Notes: generated from the sequence alone by a model not told the origin. A stretch of 64,000 nt of DNA from Nocardia nova NBRC 15556 (GCF_001613005.1 NZ_BDBN01000033.1:1-64000), one strand, 5' to 3'; shown: positions 9,980-18,800, counted from the stretch's first letter. A program made the numbers and translations.

Positions 9980-11193
9980 TGAGCGGCGGCAAACCCCTGG
10001 ACGGCATCCGCGTCCTCGAGGTCGCGATGTACGGGTTCGTCCCCTCGGCCGGTGCCGTGCTGGCCGAATGGGGGGCGGATGTGGTGAAGGTGGAACACGC
10101 CCGCACCGGTGATCCGCAGCGCGGGTTGCGCCAGATCGGCCGCTTGAAGGTCGAGGGCGATCCGAATCCCAATATCGAGCACGCCAATCGCGGCAAACGC
10201 AGTATCGGACTGGACATGTCGGTCCCCGAGGGGCGCGAGGTGATCTACGAGCTGGCGAAGACGGCCGATGTGTTCCTCACCAGCTTCCTGCCGCAGGCGC
10301 GCGCCAAATTCGGCATCGATGTCGACGACATCCGCGCGGTGAAGCCGGACATCGTCTACGCACGCGGCAGCGCGCTGGGACCGCGCGGTGAGGAATCGAC
10401 CAAAGGCGGTTTCGATATGACCGCGTTCTGGTGCCGTGGGTCGGTCGCCGCGACCATCACCCCGGAGGGGATGGACGGGCTCATCTCCCCGCCCGGTCCG
10501 GCCTTCGGCGACACCATCTCCGGCACGAATCTGGCCGGCGGTATCGCGGCGGCGCTGCTGAAACGCGAACGGACCGGCGAACCGTCGGTGGTCGACGTCT
10601 CGCTGCTGGGCAGCGGCCTGTGGTCCATGGGCCACACCATCGCGCTGTCGGCACATCTGCGGCAGCCGCTGATCGCGCCCGCACCCGGTTCGCACGGGGC
10701 GCCGACCAATCCGCTGTCGGGCCTCTACGAGACCGCCGACGGCCGCTTTCTCTCGCTGGTCATGTTGCAGCCCACCAAGTTCTGGGCCGACGTCATGCGC
10801 CACATCGACCGGCCGGAGCTGGCCGACGATCCCCGCTTCGCCACGGCGGAGTCGATCGCCGCCAATACCGAAGCGGGCGTGGCGATTCTGCGTGAGGCGA
10901 TCGGGCAGCGCACCCTCGCCGAATGGACCGAGAAACTCGCCACCATGGCCGGGCCGTGGGCGCCGGTGCAGGACAGCCTGCAGGTCGGCTCCGATCCGCA
11001 GATCCGCGCCAACGACTACCTGGTGCAGGTCGGCAGCCTCGAAATGGTCGCCAACCCGGTGCAATTCGATCTCGCCGCACCCGATACCGGGCCCGGGCCG
11101 GAATTCGCGGCGCACACCGAGGAAGTGCTGCTGGAGCTGGGATTGGACTGGGATCGCATCATCGCGCTCAAGACCGCCGGCGCCATCACGTAG
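9979..11193 (+). CDS. CoA-transferase, family III (CaiB/BaiF type)
   Basis: A 404-residue family III CoA-transferase. It opens with the canonical LDGIRVLEVAMYGFVPSAGAVLAEWGADVVKVE; the catalytic-aspartate region is GPAFGDTISGTNLAGG, and the second domain has the usual small C-terminal fold. Such enzymes move CoA between organic acids without ATP. ATG at 9979 overlaps the stop of the aldehyde dehydrogenase gene by one base (TGATG). The order suggests that the acid formed by the dehydrogenase is converted to its CoA thioester here before entering beta-oxidation-like steps. Confidence 0.93.
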
Positions 11194-11215
11194 TTTCGCC
11201 CGCAGGAAGGCTGAC

Positions 11216-12403
11216 ATGCCCTGTGTCGCATCGATCGGAACCTATCTGCCCTGCTGGGGCGGACCGCGCGGCCGTGTGCCCGGCGCGGACGAGGACGCGG
11301 TGACCCTGGCCGTGGAGGCCGGGCGGGCCGCCCTCTCGGGCGCCCCGCGTGCCACCGCGTATGTCGAGCGCGTCGTCGTGGTGAGCCGGGATCTGCCGTT
11401 GCTGGAGAGCAGTAATGCCGCGGTGCTGCTGGCCGGACTGGGTTTGGATCCCGAGCTCGAGGTGATCGAACGACTCGGCGGCGCGCCCGCGACACTGGAC
11501 GCGCTCAGCTCCGCCCGCCCGCGCACGCTGATCATCGGCGTCGACCTGGATCCGGCCGGTGCGGCCGCGGCGCTGGTCGCCGAGCGCGGACTGGCGGTGC
11601 GGACCGCGGCCCGGGTGGCGCGCAGTCTGCCGGTGCGCACCCGCAACGCCACCGGCGATGTCCACGATTACGGTGATCCGCGGCTGCTGCACGAGCGCGG
11701 CCTGCTCGCCTCGCTGGCCGCGGCGTGGGTGGATACGCCGGTGATCGTGTCGGGCGTCGACCACGAGCAGGCGGCCCACCTGTGCGTCGGTGACCCACCA
11801 CGATTGCCGACGACGGGGGCCGGGTCGAGCCTGTTCGCCCTTGCGGCACTGGCCGACTGGGGACAGACGGGGCTGCTCGTCGGGGTCGAGCAGGCCAGTC
11901 TGTCGGGGGTCACGGTCTCCGCGGGGCCGGTGCGGGTATACCGGCGCGAGCCCGCGGTGCGAGCCGAACCGGAGGCGGTCGCGGTACCGGGTGCCGACAT
12001 CCCGATCTCGCTGGCCGCCTACGAGCGGGCCTTCGAGGCCAAGGTGCGCTGGGAGGCCGGTCGCCACCCGGGCCGCGACGAATTGGATTTCCCGCCGCGC
12101 TATCGCCTCGGTGACGACGGCCGGCTCAGCACGGACTACACGCTGATTCCGCTGCCGCGCACCGGAACCGTGTACACCGAGGTGACGGTGCACGTGCCGG
12201 TGCCCGGTCTGCGAACACCGTATTCGCTGGTGATCGTCGAACTCGACGAGGTGGACGTGCGGGCACTGGTCAAGGTCACCGGCACCGATCCCGGCACGGT
12301 CCGCATCGGCGACCGCGGGCGCATGGTCCTGCGCCGGGTCGCGGTGCGCTCCGGAGTGCCGGACTACGGGTACGCGTTCGAGCCGGACACGGAGGCGGCA
12401 TGA
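11216..12403 (+). CDS. HMG-CoA-synthase-like/OB-fold (DUF35) domain protein
   Basis: A 395-residue protein that looks like a degenerate thiolase-fold (ketosynthase III/HMG-CoA synthase-like) N-terminal region (VASIGTYLPCWG start) followed by a DUF35-like OB fold from about residue 290 (DFPPRYRLGDDGRLS onwards). The cysteines of the DUF35 zinc ribbon are absent. In actinobacteria, proteins of this kind accompany SCP-x thiolases and form complexes with them. The ATG follows AGGAAGG. Its stop lies in the tandem repeat at 12389-12549 that separates it from the thiolase gene. The first half is hard to classify, so a structural partner role is as likely as catalysis. Confidence 0.75.
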   Translation: MPCVASIGTYLPCWGGPRGRVPGADEDAVTLAVEAGRAALSGAPRATAYVERVVVVSRDLPLLESSNAAVLLAGLGLDPELEVIERLGGAPATLDALSSARPRTLIIGVDLDPAGAAAALVAERGLAVRTAARVARSLPVRTRNATGDVHDYGDPRLLHERGLLASLAAAWVDTPVIVSGVDHEQAAHLCVGDPPRLPTTGAGSSLFALAALADWGQTGLLVGVEQASLSGVTVSAGPVRVYRREPAVRAEPEAVAVPGADIPISLAAYERAFEAKVRWEAGRHPGRDELDFPPRYRLGDDGRLSTDYTLIPLPRTGTVYTEVTVHVPVPGLRTPYSLVIVELDEVDVRALVKVTGTDPGTVRIGDRGRMVLRRVAVRSGVPDYGYAFEPDTEAA

Positions 12404-12549
12404 GACATAATCGCGCAGCGCTCGTGGCGCCGAAGGGGGGTGCGGGCGCTCCCGCGAATTACGGAGGCGGCATGAGACATAATCGCGCAGCGCTCGTGGG
12501 GCCGACCGGGGTGCGGGCGCTCCCGCGAATTACGGAGGCGGCATGAGAC
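12389..12549 (+). repeat. Tandem duplication of a gene junction (2.2 copies of a 71/72-bp unit)
   Basis: The 18-base segment ACGGAGGCGGCATGAGAC occurs three times, at 12389-12406, 12461-12478 and 12532-12549, spaced 72 and 71 bases apart. The sequences between are almost identical and differ only in a G-rich stretch. Each copy carries a ribosome-binding site and an ATGA. The repeated DNA also contains partly complementary CGCG/AGCGC and GCGCT/CGCG segments that could fold. Copies one and three are the end of the upstream gene and the start of the thiolase gene. Confidence 0.95.
12400..12546 (+). CDS. Possible 48-residue leader ORF inside the tandem repeat
   Basis: Starting at the first ATG in the repeat, an open frame of 48 codons runs through both copies (MRHNRAALV appears at residues 1-9 and 25-33). 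Its ATG overlaps the stop of the DUF35 gene (ATGA at 12400-12403), and its stop overlaps the ATG of the thiolase gene (ATGA at 12543-12546). The one-base length difference between copies is what brings the stop onto the thiolase start. It may therefore maintain translational coupling rather than encode a functional peptide. No homology is recognised. Confidence 0.4.
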   Translation: MRHNRAALVAPKGGAGAPANYGGGMRHNRAALVGPTGVRALPRITEAA

Positions 12550-13703
12550 GGGTGGCACTGGTCGGCGCCGGGATGACGCCGTTCGCCGAACATTTCGCGC
12601 TCGGGATCAAGGATCTGCTGCCGATGGCCTTCGCCGAATGTGCGGCGTCGGTGGACAAGGGGGTCGCGAAATCGGACCTGCAGGCGGCGTGGTTCGGGGC
12701 GATGGGCACCCCGGACGGGTTCCCCTCGGGCATTCTCGCCGACGTGCTCGGGGTGCCGGACCTGCCGGTCACCCGCGTCGAGAATTCGTGTGCCACAGGC
12801 AATGACGCGGTGCGCAACGCCCTGTTCGGCATCGCCTCCGGTGCCTATGATGTGGCGCTGGTGATCGGCGCGGACAAACTCCGCGAAACCGCCTCCAAGG
12901 ACATGTTGTGGGAGTGGGAGGCGATGACCCGCGATATGGCGTGGGACTACCCGCTCGGCCTGATCGCGCCGGCCGGCTTCGCCCTGCACGTCGCTCGCTA
13001 CCTGCACGAATCGCCCGCCGGACGCGAGCATCTGGGCATGATCGCGGTGAAGAACCACCGGCACGGCGTCTCGAATCCGAAGGCGCGCTTACGTTTCGAG
13101 ATCTCGCTGGAGCAGGCCCTCGCCGCGCCGATGGTGGTGGACCCGTTCGGCGTGTACGACTGCGCGCCGCAGAGCGACGGCGCCGCCGCGCTGATCCTCG
13201 CCGCGGAGGACGTGGTGGATCGCTACACCGATCGGCCGGTCTGGATCAGGGGAGTGGGTTTGGGCCTGGATTCGGTGATGCACCAGCACAAACGGGATAT
13301 GACCACATTCCCGGCGACGGTGCGCGCGGCGAAACAGGCCTTCGCGATGGCGGGACTGACTCCGGCCGATATCGATGTCGCGGAGGTGCACGATTTCTTC
13401 ACCGGCATCGAATTGATCAGCTACGAGGATCTCGGCTTCGCCGACCGCTTCGAGGCCTGCAAACTGGTCGACACGGGCGCGACCAGCGTGGGCGGTGCGC
13501 TGCCGGTGAACCCGAGCGGAGGTTTGAAGTCCAAGGGCCACCCGCCGGGGGCCACCGGTGTGGCGCAATGCGTGGAACTGTTCGAGCAACTGCGCGGCCA
13601 TGCCGCGAATCAGGTCGACGGGGCGCGAATCGGATTGGCGCACAACCTCGGCGGCCCCACGGCGGTGTCGGCGGTGACGATTCTGGAGGGTCCCCACGGC
13701 TGA
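12543..13703 (+). CDS. Thiolase (SCP-x/acetyl-CoA acetyltransferase family)
   Basis: A 386-residue thiolase with intact catalytic motifs: the acyl-binding cysteine in ENSCATGNDA near residue 83, HDFF near 285, and GGLKSKGHPPGATG near 335. It should cleave a 3-ketoacyl-CoA with CoA. The ATG at 12543 has GGAGG upstream and is the third ATGA of the tandem repeat. The preceding DUF35 protein is its likely partner. This enzyme retains thiolase chemistry, while the fusion at 2580-4241 does not, so the locus seems to have one true thiolase and one aldolase-like protein. Confidence 0.93.
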   Translation: MRRVALVGAGMTPFAEHFALGIKDLLPMAFAECAASVDKGVAKSDLQAAWFGAMGTPDGFPSGILADVLGVPDLPVTRVENSCATGNDAVRNALFGIASGAYDVALVIGADKLRETASKDMLWEWEAMTRDMAWDYPLGLIAPAGFALHVARYLHESPAGREHLGMIAVKNHRHGVSNPKARLRFEISLEQALAAPMVVDPFGVYDCAPQSDGAAALILAAEDVVDRYTDRPVWIRGVGLGLDSVMHQHKRDMTTFPATVRAAKQAFAMAGLTPADIDVAEVHDFFTGIELISYEDLGFADRFEACKLVDTGATSVGGALPVNPSGGLKSKGHPPGATGVAQCVELFEQLRGHAANQVDGARIGLAHNLGGPTAVSAVTILEGPHG

Positions 13704-13704
13704 G

Positions 13705-14088
13705 ATGTCCCCGCGCTGCGAATCCGAGGTCGTCGCGCTCGTCACCGGGCGCGTGGCCCGGCGGCGTGCCGTATTGGATTGGGCCGCACACTATGTCGGC
13801 CGTGACGGCACCGTGCATGTCGTCTGTGACGGCACCCTGGCTCCGGCGCTGGTGAGCTCGATCATGGTCGGCATGTTCGTCGATGCCGAACAGGTCGAAC
13901 ACGCCGATTTCGCGCAGACGGCGATGCTGCTGGCGCCGCACGGCTGTAACTGGACCTGGCAGCATCTGCCCTTCGGGGCCATCGGGCACGCGGTGGCCCT
14001 CGCGCGGCGCAAGAGCCTGCTCGCGGTGGTGCCCGCGCGATCGCAGTTTCTGCGCCCGCCGTCCGTGCGAATCGTCTGCCCGCGGTGA
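13705..14088 (+). CDS. Small protein resembling universal stress protein (Usp-like)
   Basis: A 127-residue protein starting one base after the thiolase stop. Codon third positions are strongly G/C, supporting coding. The opening pattern VVALVTGRVARRRAVLDWAA followed by TVHVV resembles the first beta-alpha-beta unit of universal stress proteins, and a helix-strand SLLAVVPAR closes the protein. No ATP-loop GxxGS motif is seen. It may be a divergent UspA-like protein or an unrelated alpha/beta protein; function is unknown. It is the last gene of the rightward operon. Confidence 0.6.
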   Translation: MSPRCESEVVALVTGRVARRRAVLDWAAHYVGRDGTVHVVCDGTLAPALVSSIMVGMFVDAEQVEHADFAQTAMLLAPHGCNWTWQHLPFGAIGHAVALARRKSLLAVVPARSQFLRPPSVRIVCPR

Positions 14089-14124
14089 ATGCCGCTGCGC
14101 TCCCTGGCAATCGGCCGCTGTGAG

Positions 14125-14157
14125 ACACCTGTCCGAACTATAGTTTCGTTCGGGTGT
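14125..14157. promoter_or_regulatory. Inverted-repeat operator/promoter region upstream of the esterase gene
   Basis: Outer arms ACAC (14125-14128) and GTGT (14154-14157) enclose CCGAAC (14133-14138) and GTTCGG (14148-14153), with a perfect palindrome AACTATAGTT (14136-14145) at the centre. This AT-rich dyad in GC-rich DNA, 16 bases before the ATG at 14173, is a good candidate regulator site overlapping a promoter. Confidence 0.5.
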
Positions 14158-14172
14158 GAGAAGGAGATCGCG

Positions 14173-15117
14173 ATGGACCTGTCTCTCGTAGCGCCGGAAC
14201 TGCGCGGACCCGCGCGCTGGTTGCCGCCGCTGACGATCGGCCGCCGCTGGGCATTGCGCCTGGTGCGCCTGGCCGCCGCGCATCGGCCCGCCCGTCGAAT
14301 AGCGGGCGTGCGCATCGAGCACCTCGCGGCCGGCCGCGTACCGCTGCGTGTCTATCGCCCCACGGGCACTTCTTCGCCGGTTGCGGTGTTGTGGATTCAC
14401 GGCGGCGGATACGTTCTCGGCAGTCCGGTCCAGGACGATGCCTTCTGTTCGGTCACCGCTCGCGACCTCGGCGTCACGATCGTCTCCGTCGACTACCGCC
14501 TCGCACCCGAACATCCCTTTCCGGCTCCACTGCAGGACTGCTGGATCGCATGGATGTGGTTGCAGCGCAACGCCGCCCGATTCGGTGTCGATCCCGCGCG
14601 GGTGGTGCTCGGCGGGCAGAGCGCCGGCGGCGGCCTGGCCGCCTGCCTGTGCCAGCGGCTCGTCGCCGACGGCGGCTCCCGCCCGGCCGCCCTGTGGTTG
14701 AGCGCGCCGATGCTCGACGACCACACCGCCGCACGCCGCGATCTGGACGCCCTGCGCCATCTCGGCTGGACCAACGACAACAATCGCTACGGCTGGGGCA
14801 GCTACCTCGCCGCCCCACCCGGCAGCGCCACCGTGCCCGATTTCGCCGTAGCCGCCCGTCGCGTCGACCTCACCGGCACCCCGCCGACCTGGATAGGCGT
14901 CGGCACCATCGACCTGTTCCACGACGAGGACGTCGCCTACGCGGAGCGTCTGCGCGCGGCGGGCGTGCCGGTCGAACTCGACGTCGTCCCCGGCGCGCCC
15001 CACGGTTTCGACAGCTGGGCGCCGGGCGCGGGCCTCGCCCGCGAATTCCACGCACGGTCTCGCCGGTGGCTGGCGACGACGATGGGGTTGACGGTTCACG
15101 AACGCGCGCATCGCTGA
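14173..15117 (+). CDS. Alpha/beta hydrolase, hormone-sensitive-lipase family esterase
   Basis: A 314-residue HSL-type esterase. The oxyanion motif HGGGYV is near residue 75, the nucleophile serine is in GGQSAGGG near 153, and the catalytic Asp (DLFHDED) and His (GAPHGFDSW) are near 245 and 275. The family hydrolyses short- to medium-chain esters. The ATG follows GAAGGAGATCGCG. It stands alone behind its own AT-rich inverted repeat at 14125-14157, and is not translationally linked to the Usp-like gene before it. Confidence 0.93.
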   Translation: MDLSLVAPELRGPARWLPPLTIGRRWALRLVRLAAAHRPARRIAGVRIEHLAAGRVPLRVYRPTGTSSPVAVLWIHGGGYVLGSPVQDDAFCSVTARDLGVTIVSVDYRLAPEHPFPAPLQDCWIAWMWLQRNAARFGVDPARVVLGGQSAGGGLAACLCQRLVADGGSRPAALWLSAPMLDDHTAARRDLDALRHLGWTNDNNRYGWGSYLAAPPGSATVPDFAVAARRVDLTGTPPTWIGVGTIDLFHDEDVAYAERLRAAGVPVELDVVPGAPHGFDSWAPGAGLAREFHARSRRWLATTMGLTVHERAHR

Positions 15118-15195
15118 TCGTCGTCTCTGCGACCACGTTGCGTGACGATGCTCGTGCAGTTCAGGTTCGGCCACGACGCAGGAGCTTCCGTATCC

Positions 15196-15765
15196 TCAGC
15201 TCCGGGTGTCCTTGCGGTGGGCGGCGTTGAAGCGCGCCTTCTTCTGGCGGTTTCCGCAGGTGTTCATGTCACACCATTTGCGGGTGCGGCTCCGGCTGGT
15301 GTCGAAGAAGGCGGCGCGGCAGGTCGGTGATGCGCACAAGGCCAGTTTTCCGTCTCGTTCGCCCGCGATGATGTTGATCGCGTCGGCGGCGATCACGCCC
15401 AGGGCGTCTTCGACGCAGGACGGCGAGGTAAGTCGCCATCGCCGTGTGCCCTCGGGTGTCAGGATTGCCGTGGCCCGGCCCTGAAGGCTGCGGTCGTTGA
15501 TGATTCGGACGGCATGTGCGGGGAGTGGGTCGTGAATCGCGGCCGCTGTCGCGGCGGCGTGAATTGCCTCCCGTAGTTCCTGGGCCAGCTCGAGCTGGGC
15601 GGTGGTGCAGGAGTCCACGGTCAGCTCGTTCACCGCCAGCCAATCGACGAGTCGCTGCGGCGTCGGGATGCGTTCCACCGGATCACCGTGACGCTCCGAC
15701 AAAGTTCCCGTGAAGCTCGTCGCCAGCACGGTGCCGAGGCGGAAATCAGGAAACCCAGCAGGCAT
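15196..15765 (-). CDS. CGNR zinc-finger/ABATE-domain putative transcriptional regulator
   Basis: A 189-residue protein with an N-terminal all-helical ABATE-type domain and a C-terminal zinc finger: CASPTCRAAFFD near 140 and WCDMNTCGNRQKKARF near 165, where CGNR is the family signature. These proteins are predicted stress-responsive DNA-binding regulators. It is divergent from the epoxide hydrolase gene at 15868, and two direct copies of TTAGCYGGTT lie in the shared intergenic region, suggesting that it controls both itself and the hydrolase. Confidence 0.92.
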   Translation of the reverse strand: MPAGFPDFRLGTVLATSFTGTLSERHGDPVERIPTPQRLVDWLAVNELTVDSCTTAQLELAQELREAIHAAATAAAIHDPLPAHAVRIINDRSLQGRATAILTPEGTRRWRLTSPSCVEDALGVIAADAINIIAGERDGKLALCASPTCRAAFFDTSRSRTRKWCDMNTCGNRQKKARFNAAHRKDTRS

Positions 15766-15774
15766 GGAACCACC

Positions 15775-15826
15775 TTAGCTGGTTGCAGCCTGTCGCCAGT
15801 GCATGTTAGAACCGTCTTAGCCGGTT
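15775..15826. promoter_or_regulatory. Direct repeats TTAGCYGGTT, candidate CGNR-regulator sites
   Basis: TTAGCTGGTT (15775-15784) and TTAGCCGGTT (15817-15826) are direct repeats offset by 42 bases, about four helical turns, so they would face the same side of the DNA. They occupy the 102-base region between the divergent regulator and epoxide hydrolase genes, the first only 10 bases from the regulator start codon. Confidence 0.55.
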
Positions 15827-15867
15827 CGCGCAGTCCGGAGCCGGCTCCGCGACGACCAGGAGGTCTC

Positions 15868-17130
15868 ATGTCCGCGCTCGGCCACCTCGATCCGGTTTCC
15901 ACTCCCGATTCCACTGACGTAGAGCCGTTCGAAGCCCACGCAACCGACGCCGAACTCGACGATCTGCGCGCTCGATTGGCCGCGGCGCGGCTACCGGAGG
16001 CTGAGACGGTCCCGCTCGGCGCGTCCGGCCCCCGCCGATGGGCGCAGGGAGTTCCACTCGCCGACCTCGTCGAGGTCGTGAATTACTGGCGCACCGAATA
16101 CAACTGGCGTTCGTTCGAGGAGCGTCTCGATCGAATCGGCCAGTACCGCACGGCAATCGACGGCCTGGGAATCCACTTTCTGCACCGGCGATCCGCGCGC
16201 CCGGATGCGATTCCTCTGATCCTGACGCACGGCTGGCCGGGCAGCATCGCCGAATTCATCGACGTGGTAGACGATTTGGCAGACCCGAAGGACGCATCCG
16301 CGCCGGCGTTCCATGTCGTGGTCCCGTCCCTACCGGGCTTCGGTTACAGCGACAAACCGGCCACCACCGGGTGGGGCACCGAAAAGATCGCCGCCGCATG
16401 GGTGGAACTGATGGAAAGGCTCGGCTACAGCAGGTTCCTGGCCCACGGCGGCGACTGGGGAGGCAACATCACGACGGTTCTCGGCGGCAGGTTCCCGGAA
16501 CATGTGCTCGGCATCCATTCGCTGTTCGCCGAGGCCCCGCCCGGATCGGCAACGGACGGGCTGACCGCGGCCGAACGCAGGTGGGCCGAGGAGACCCGTC
16601 ATTTCTGGCGCCACCGCGCCGCATACGCGAAGCAGCAGGCCACCCGGCCACAGACCATCGGCTACTCGCTCCTCGACTCACCGGTCGGACTCCTCGCCTG
16701 GATCCTCGACAAGTTCGCCGAGTGGAGCGACACCGACGACAGCCCGTTCGAAACGATCTCCAAAGATCGCATTCTCGACGACGTCACCCTGTATTGGCTG
16801 ACGTGCACCGGCGCATCGGCAGCCCGCATCTATTACGAAAGCCACAACTCGCTCGACCCCGACCTCCGAGTCGACGTCCCGTCGGCAATCACCATGTACC
16901 CCCGCGACATCGAAAAATGCCCGCGCCCCTGGGCGCAGGAGCGGTACCGGCGGATCGTCCGATGGAACGCACCCGAATGCGGCGGACATTTCCCGTCGCT
17001 GGAAGTTCCCCAGTATTTCGTGAAGGACCTGCGAGAAGGCCTGGCCGCAGTGTCGGCCGCCGGTCTGCCCACGCGCTGCGGATCGAGCGTGCTCCCGAGT
17101 TCGCGCGACAGCGCAGAATATCCATCGTGA
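15868..17130 (+). CDS. Epoxide hydrolase (microsomal/EHN type)
   Basis: A 420-residue protein with the N-terminal epoxide hydrolase region (residues about 18-125) followed by an alpha/beta hydrolase core. The oxyanion HGWPGS is near 115, the nucleophile Asp is in HGGDWGG near 195, and a late ECGGHFPSLE provides the His. The enzyme would open epoxides to diols. The ATG at 15868 follows CCAGGAGGTCTC. It is divergent from the CGNR regulator. The PAP2-like gene downstream overlaps its stop by GTGA. Confidence 0.93.
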   Translation: MSALGHLDPVSTPDSTDVEPFEAHATDAELDDLRARLAAARLPEAETVPLGASGPRRWAQGVPLADLVEVVNYWRTEYNWRSFEERLDRIGQYRTAIDGLGIHFLHRRSARPDAIPLILTHGWPGSIAEFIDVVDDLADPKDASAPAFHVVVPSLPGFGYSDKPATTGWGTEKIAAAWVELMERLGYSRFLAHGGDWGGNITTVLGGRFPEHVLGIHSLFAEAPPGSATDGLTAAERRWAEETRHFWRHRAAYAKQQATRPQTIGYSLLDSPVGLLAWILDKFAEWSDTDDSPFETISKDRILDDVTLYWLTCTGASAARIYYESHNSLDPDLRVDVPSAITMYPRDIEKCPRPWAQERYRRIVRWNAPECGGHFPSLEVPQYFVKDLREGLAAVSAAGLPTRCGSSVLPSSRDSAEYPS

Positions 17131-17759
17131 GTCTGGACACGACTATCCTGCGGTGGCTTTCGCTGCATAGGACACCGGCTTTGACAACGGTGGCGCGGGT
17201 GGCAATGGATGCCGGGATGAGCAATACGGTCATAGCCGCGGCCGGGGTCGTGGGCTTGGTTGTCGTGGCCGCGAAACGCTGGTGGTGGCAGGGGATTACG
17301 ATCGCCGCGTCGGTAGTGGCGGCGCAGTCGGCAGCCAGGGCTCTGAAGCATATGATCCACCGGGAGCGCCCACCGATGGACGTCTCGGTCGTTCATGTCG
17401 GTGCGTTCTCGATGCCCTCGACCGTGGCCGCGATGACGGCCGCTGTCGCGGTCACCGCCTATTCGGTCCTGCCCTGGCCGGCGGAGCACCGGCGCTGGGT
17501 GGGAGGCGTCATCGCCGCGCTCCTCGTCTGCATCGGTATCGCGATGGTCTACCTGGGGGCGCACTGGCCGACGGATGTGCTGGCCGGTTGGGGTCTGGGC
17601 GCGGCAGTTGCCGGAATTGTCATGATGGTGGCCAGAGTCGCCTCTCGACGTGTCCGCAAATCGGCAGCGCCCGCGAGCGGAATCCTTGACACCCCCGACG
17701 TTGCCACTCGGGTGCATTCCTCCGGTCGGCTTCCGGGCAACCGTCCGCCGGGACCTTGA
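17127..17759 (+). CDS. PAP2-superfamily membrane protein with altered active site
   Basis: A 210-residue protein with several membrane helices. The first phosphatase motif is present (KHMIHRERPP). The second, normally PSGH, reads MPSTVAAM and lacks the histidine. The third, normally SRxxxxxHxxxD, reads AMVYLGAHWPTD and keeps His and Asp but lacks Ser-Arg. It may be catalytically inactive or changed in mechanism. It starts at GTG overlapping the epoxide hydrolase stop (GTGA). The C-terminal 40 residues are polar and probably cytoplasmic. Confidence 0.85.
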   Translation: MSLDTTILRWLSLHRTPALTTVARVAMDAGMSNTVIAAAGVVGLVVVAAKRWWWQGITIAASVVAAQSAARALKHMIHRERPPMDVSVVHVGAFSMPSTVAAMTAAVAVTAYSVLPWPAEHRRWVGGVIAALLVCIGIAMVYLGAHWPTDVLAGWGLGAAVAGIVMMVARVASRRVRKSAAPASGILDTPDVATRVHSSGRLPGNRPPGP

Positions 17760-17835
17760 CACGGTGTCGGCCGCAGCGTTCGACTAGGGAATTTCTTGTT
17801 TCACCTCGCATGATGACGGTCGGAGAGGTTGACTT

Positions 17836-18741
17836 ATGCGCAGCGGAGGGTTGACGGGTCCGAGGCTCCGGCGCGGAGCGGGCTACCGCGGAATCGGCAT
17901 AGCGGCGGCAGTGATCGGGCTCTGCATCGTCTCGCTGGGGGTATCCCAGACGGCCACAGGCGAACCAGTGGCAAATGCTGTCGACACCGGGTTCTCCGTT
18001 CCCTTCTCCGGGGCGCCCGGATACGAGCAGGTGGCGCCGACGCGGATGAGCAGCCCGGATCAGCTGAACCAGCCGCTCGGCGAGGCGGCGGCGGATCGGA
18101 TCGCCGCGCAGATCGGGCTCGACCGCGCCGATGCGTTGACCGATCAGCAGTATCAGGATTTGAGCAGCGGTGGGGGAGTCGGCGGCAACCGGGACGCGGC
18201 GAATGTGATCAACGCGTGCGTCGACATCCTCACCAATACGGTCGGCCGACCGCTCTATTCCGATGTCGGCGGGCAACGTACGCCCTCGACCCTGGCCGGT
18301 TACGGGTTGTATGTGAATCCGAGCGGCATGCTGGAGAGCCCGGCCAACGCCGACGCGCCGACACGGCAGGTGAATACCCTGATCGCGCCCGGCGGCTATG
18401 TCGGTAACTGGTTGCGGGACAACGGTGCGACCCGGAGTCTGGTCGCGCTGTACCGGTCCGCCTACACGGTGCAGGCCGCTTACGGGTTTGTGGCGCAACA
18501 GATTTCGGGTGCGGCTCAGCTGGTCACCAACACAGAGGGAAAGACGAGCACCGTGGTCGGCATGTCGATGGCGCCGCCGCTGTGGATCGTGAACTTCGCC
18601 CTGATCTACATCTTGAAACCCGCCTCGGCGGCGGCCATGCCCGCCTACTGGGCGCCCATTCCCGGCCCCGTGGTCGACGCCATGAAGGCCAGTCCCACCG
18701 GGCAGGTCCCGTTCGGCGAATACGCCTCCTACTTCGGGTAG
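17836..18741 (+). CDS. Secreted hypothetical protein
   Basis: A 301-residue protein with an N-terminal signal: a basic opening with several Arg residues, then a hydrophobic run IAAAVIGLCIVSLGV and likely cleavage after the ATGEPVANA region. The mature part is rich in Gly, Ala, Gln and Tyr, with one Cys in the mature region and a hydrophobic stretch near residue 250 (MAPPLWIVNFALIYIL) that could insert into a membrane. No known domain is recognised. GAGAGG precedes the ATG. Extracytoplasmic location is likely; function is unknown. Confidence 0.75.
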   Translation: MRSGGLTGPRLRRGAGYRGIGIAAAVIGLCIVSLGVSQTATGEPVANAVDTGFSVPFSGAPGYEQVAPTRMSSPDQLNQPLGEAAADRIAAQIGLDRADALTDQQYQDLSSGGGVGGNRDAANVINACVDILTNTVGRPLYSDVGGQRTPSTLAGYGLYVNPSGMLESPANADAPTRQVNTLIAPGGYVGNWLRDNGATRSLVALYRSAYTVQAAYGFVAQQISGAAQLVTNTEGKTSTVVGMSMAPPLWIVNFALIYILKPASAAAMPAYWAPIPGPVVDAMKASPTGQVPFGEYASYFG

Positions 18742-18800
18742 TTCCCGCACACGGCCGGCACGTGGCGGTTTCCCGAGGTCCCGGAGATCCCGGCCGCGGT

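Noticed and set aside
12389..12549. CRISPR-like direct repeats
   Set aside because: Only two full copies, with the 'spacer' portion itself repeated and gene starts inside; there are no cas genes.
13417..15174. Long minus-strand frame opposite the thiolase, Usp-like and esterase genes
   Set aside because: Antisense shadow of strongly biased high-GC genes; His/Arg/Gly-rich composition and no motifs.
17756..17761. TTGACA as a -35 for the secreted protein gene
   Set aside because: It lies at the end of the PAP2 gene and no -10 of acceptable sequence is found at 16-19 bases spacing.
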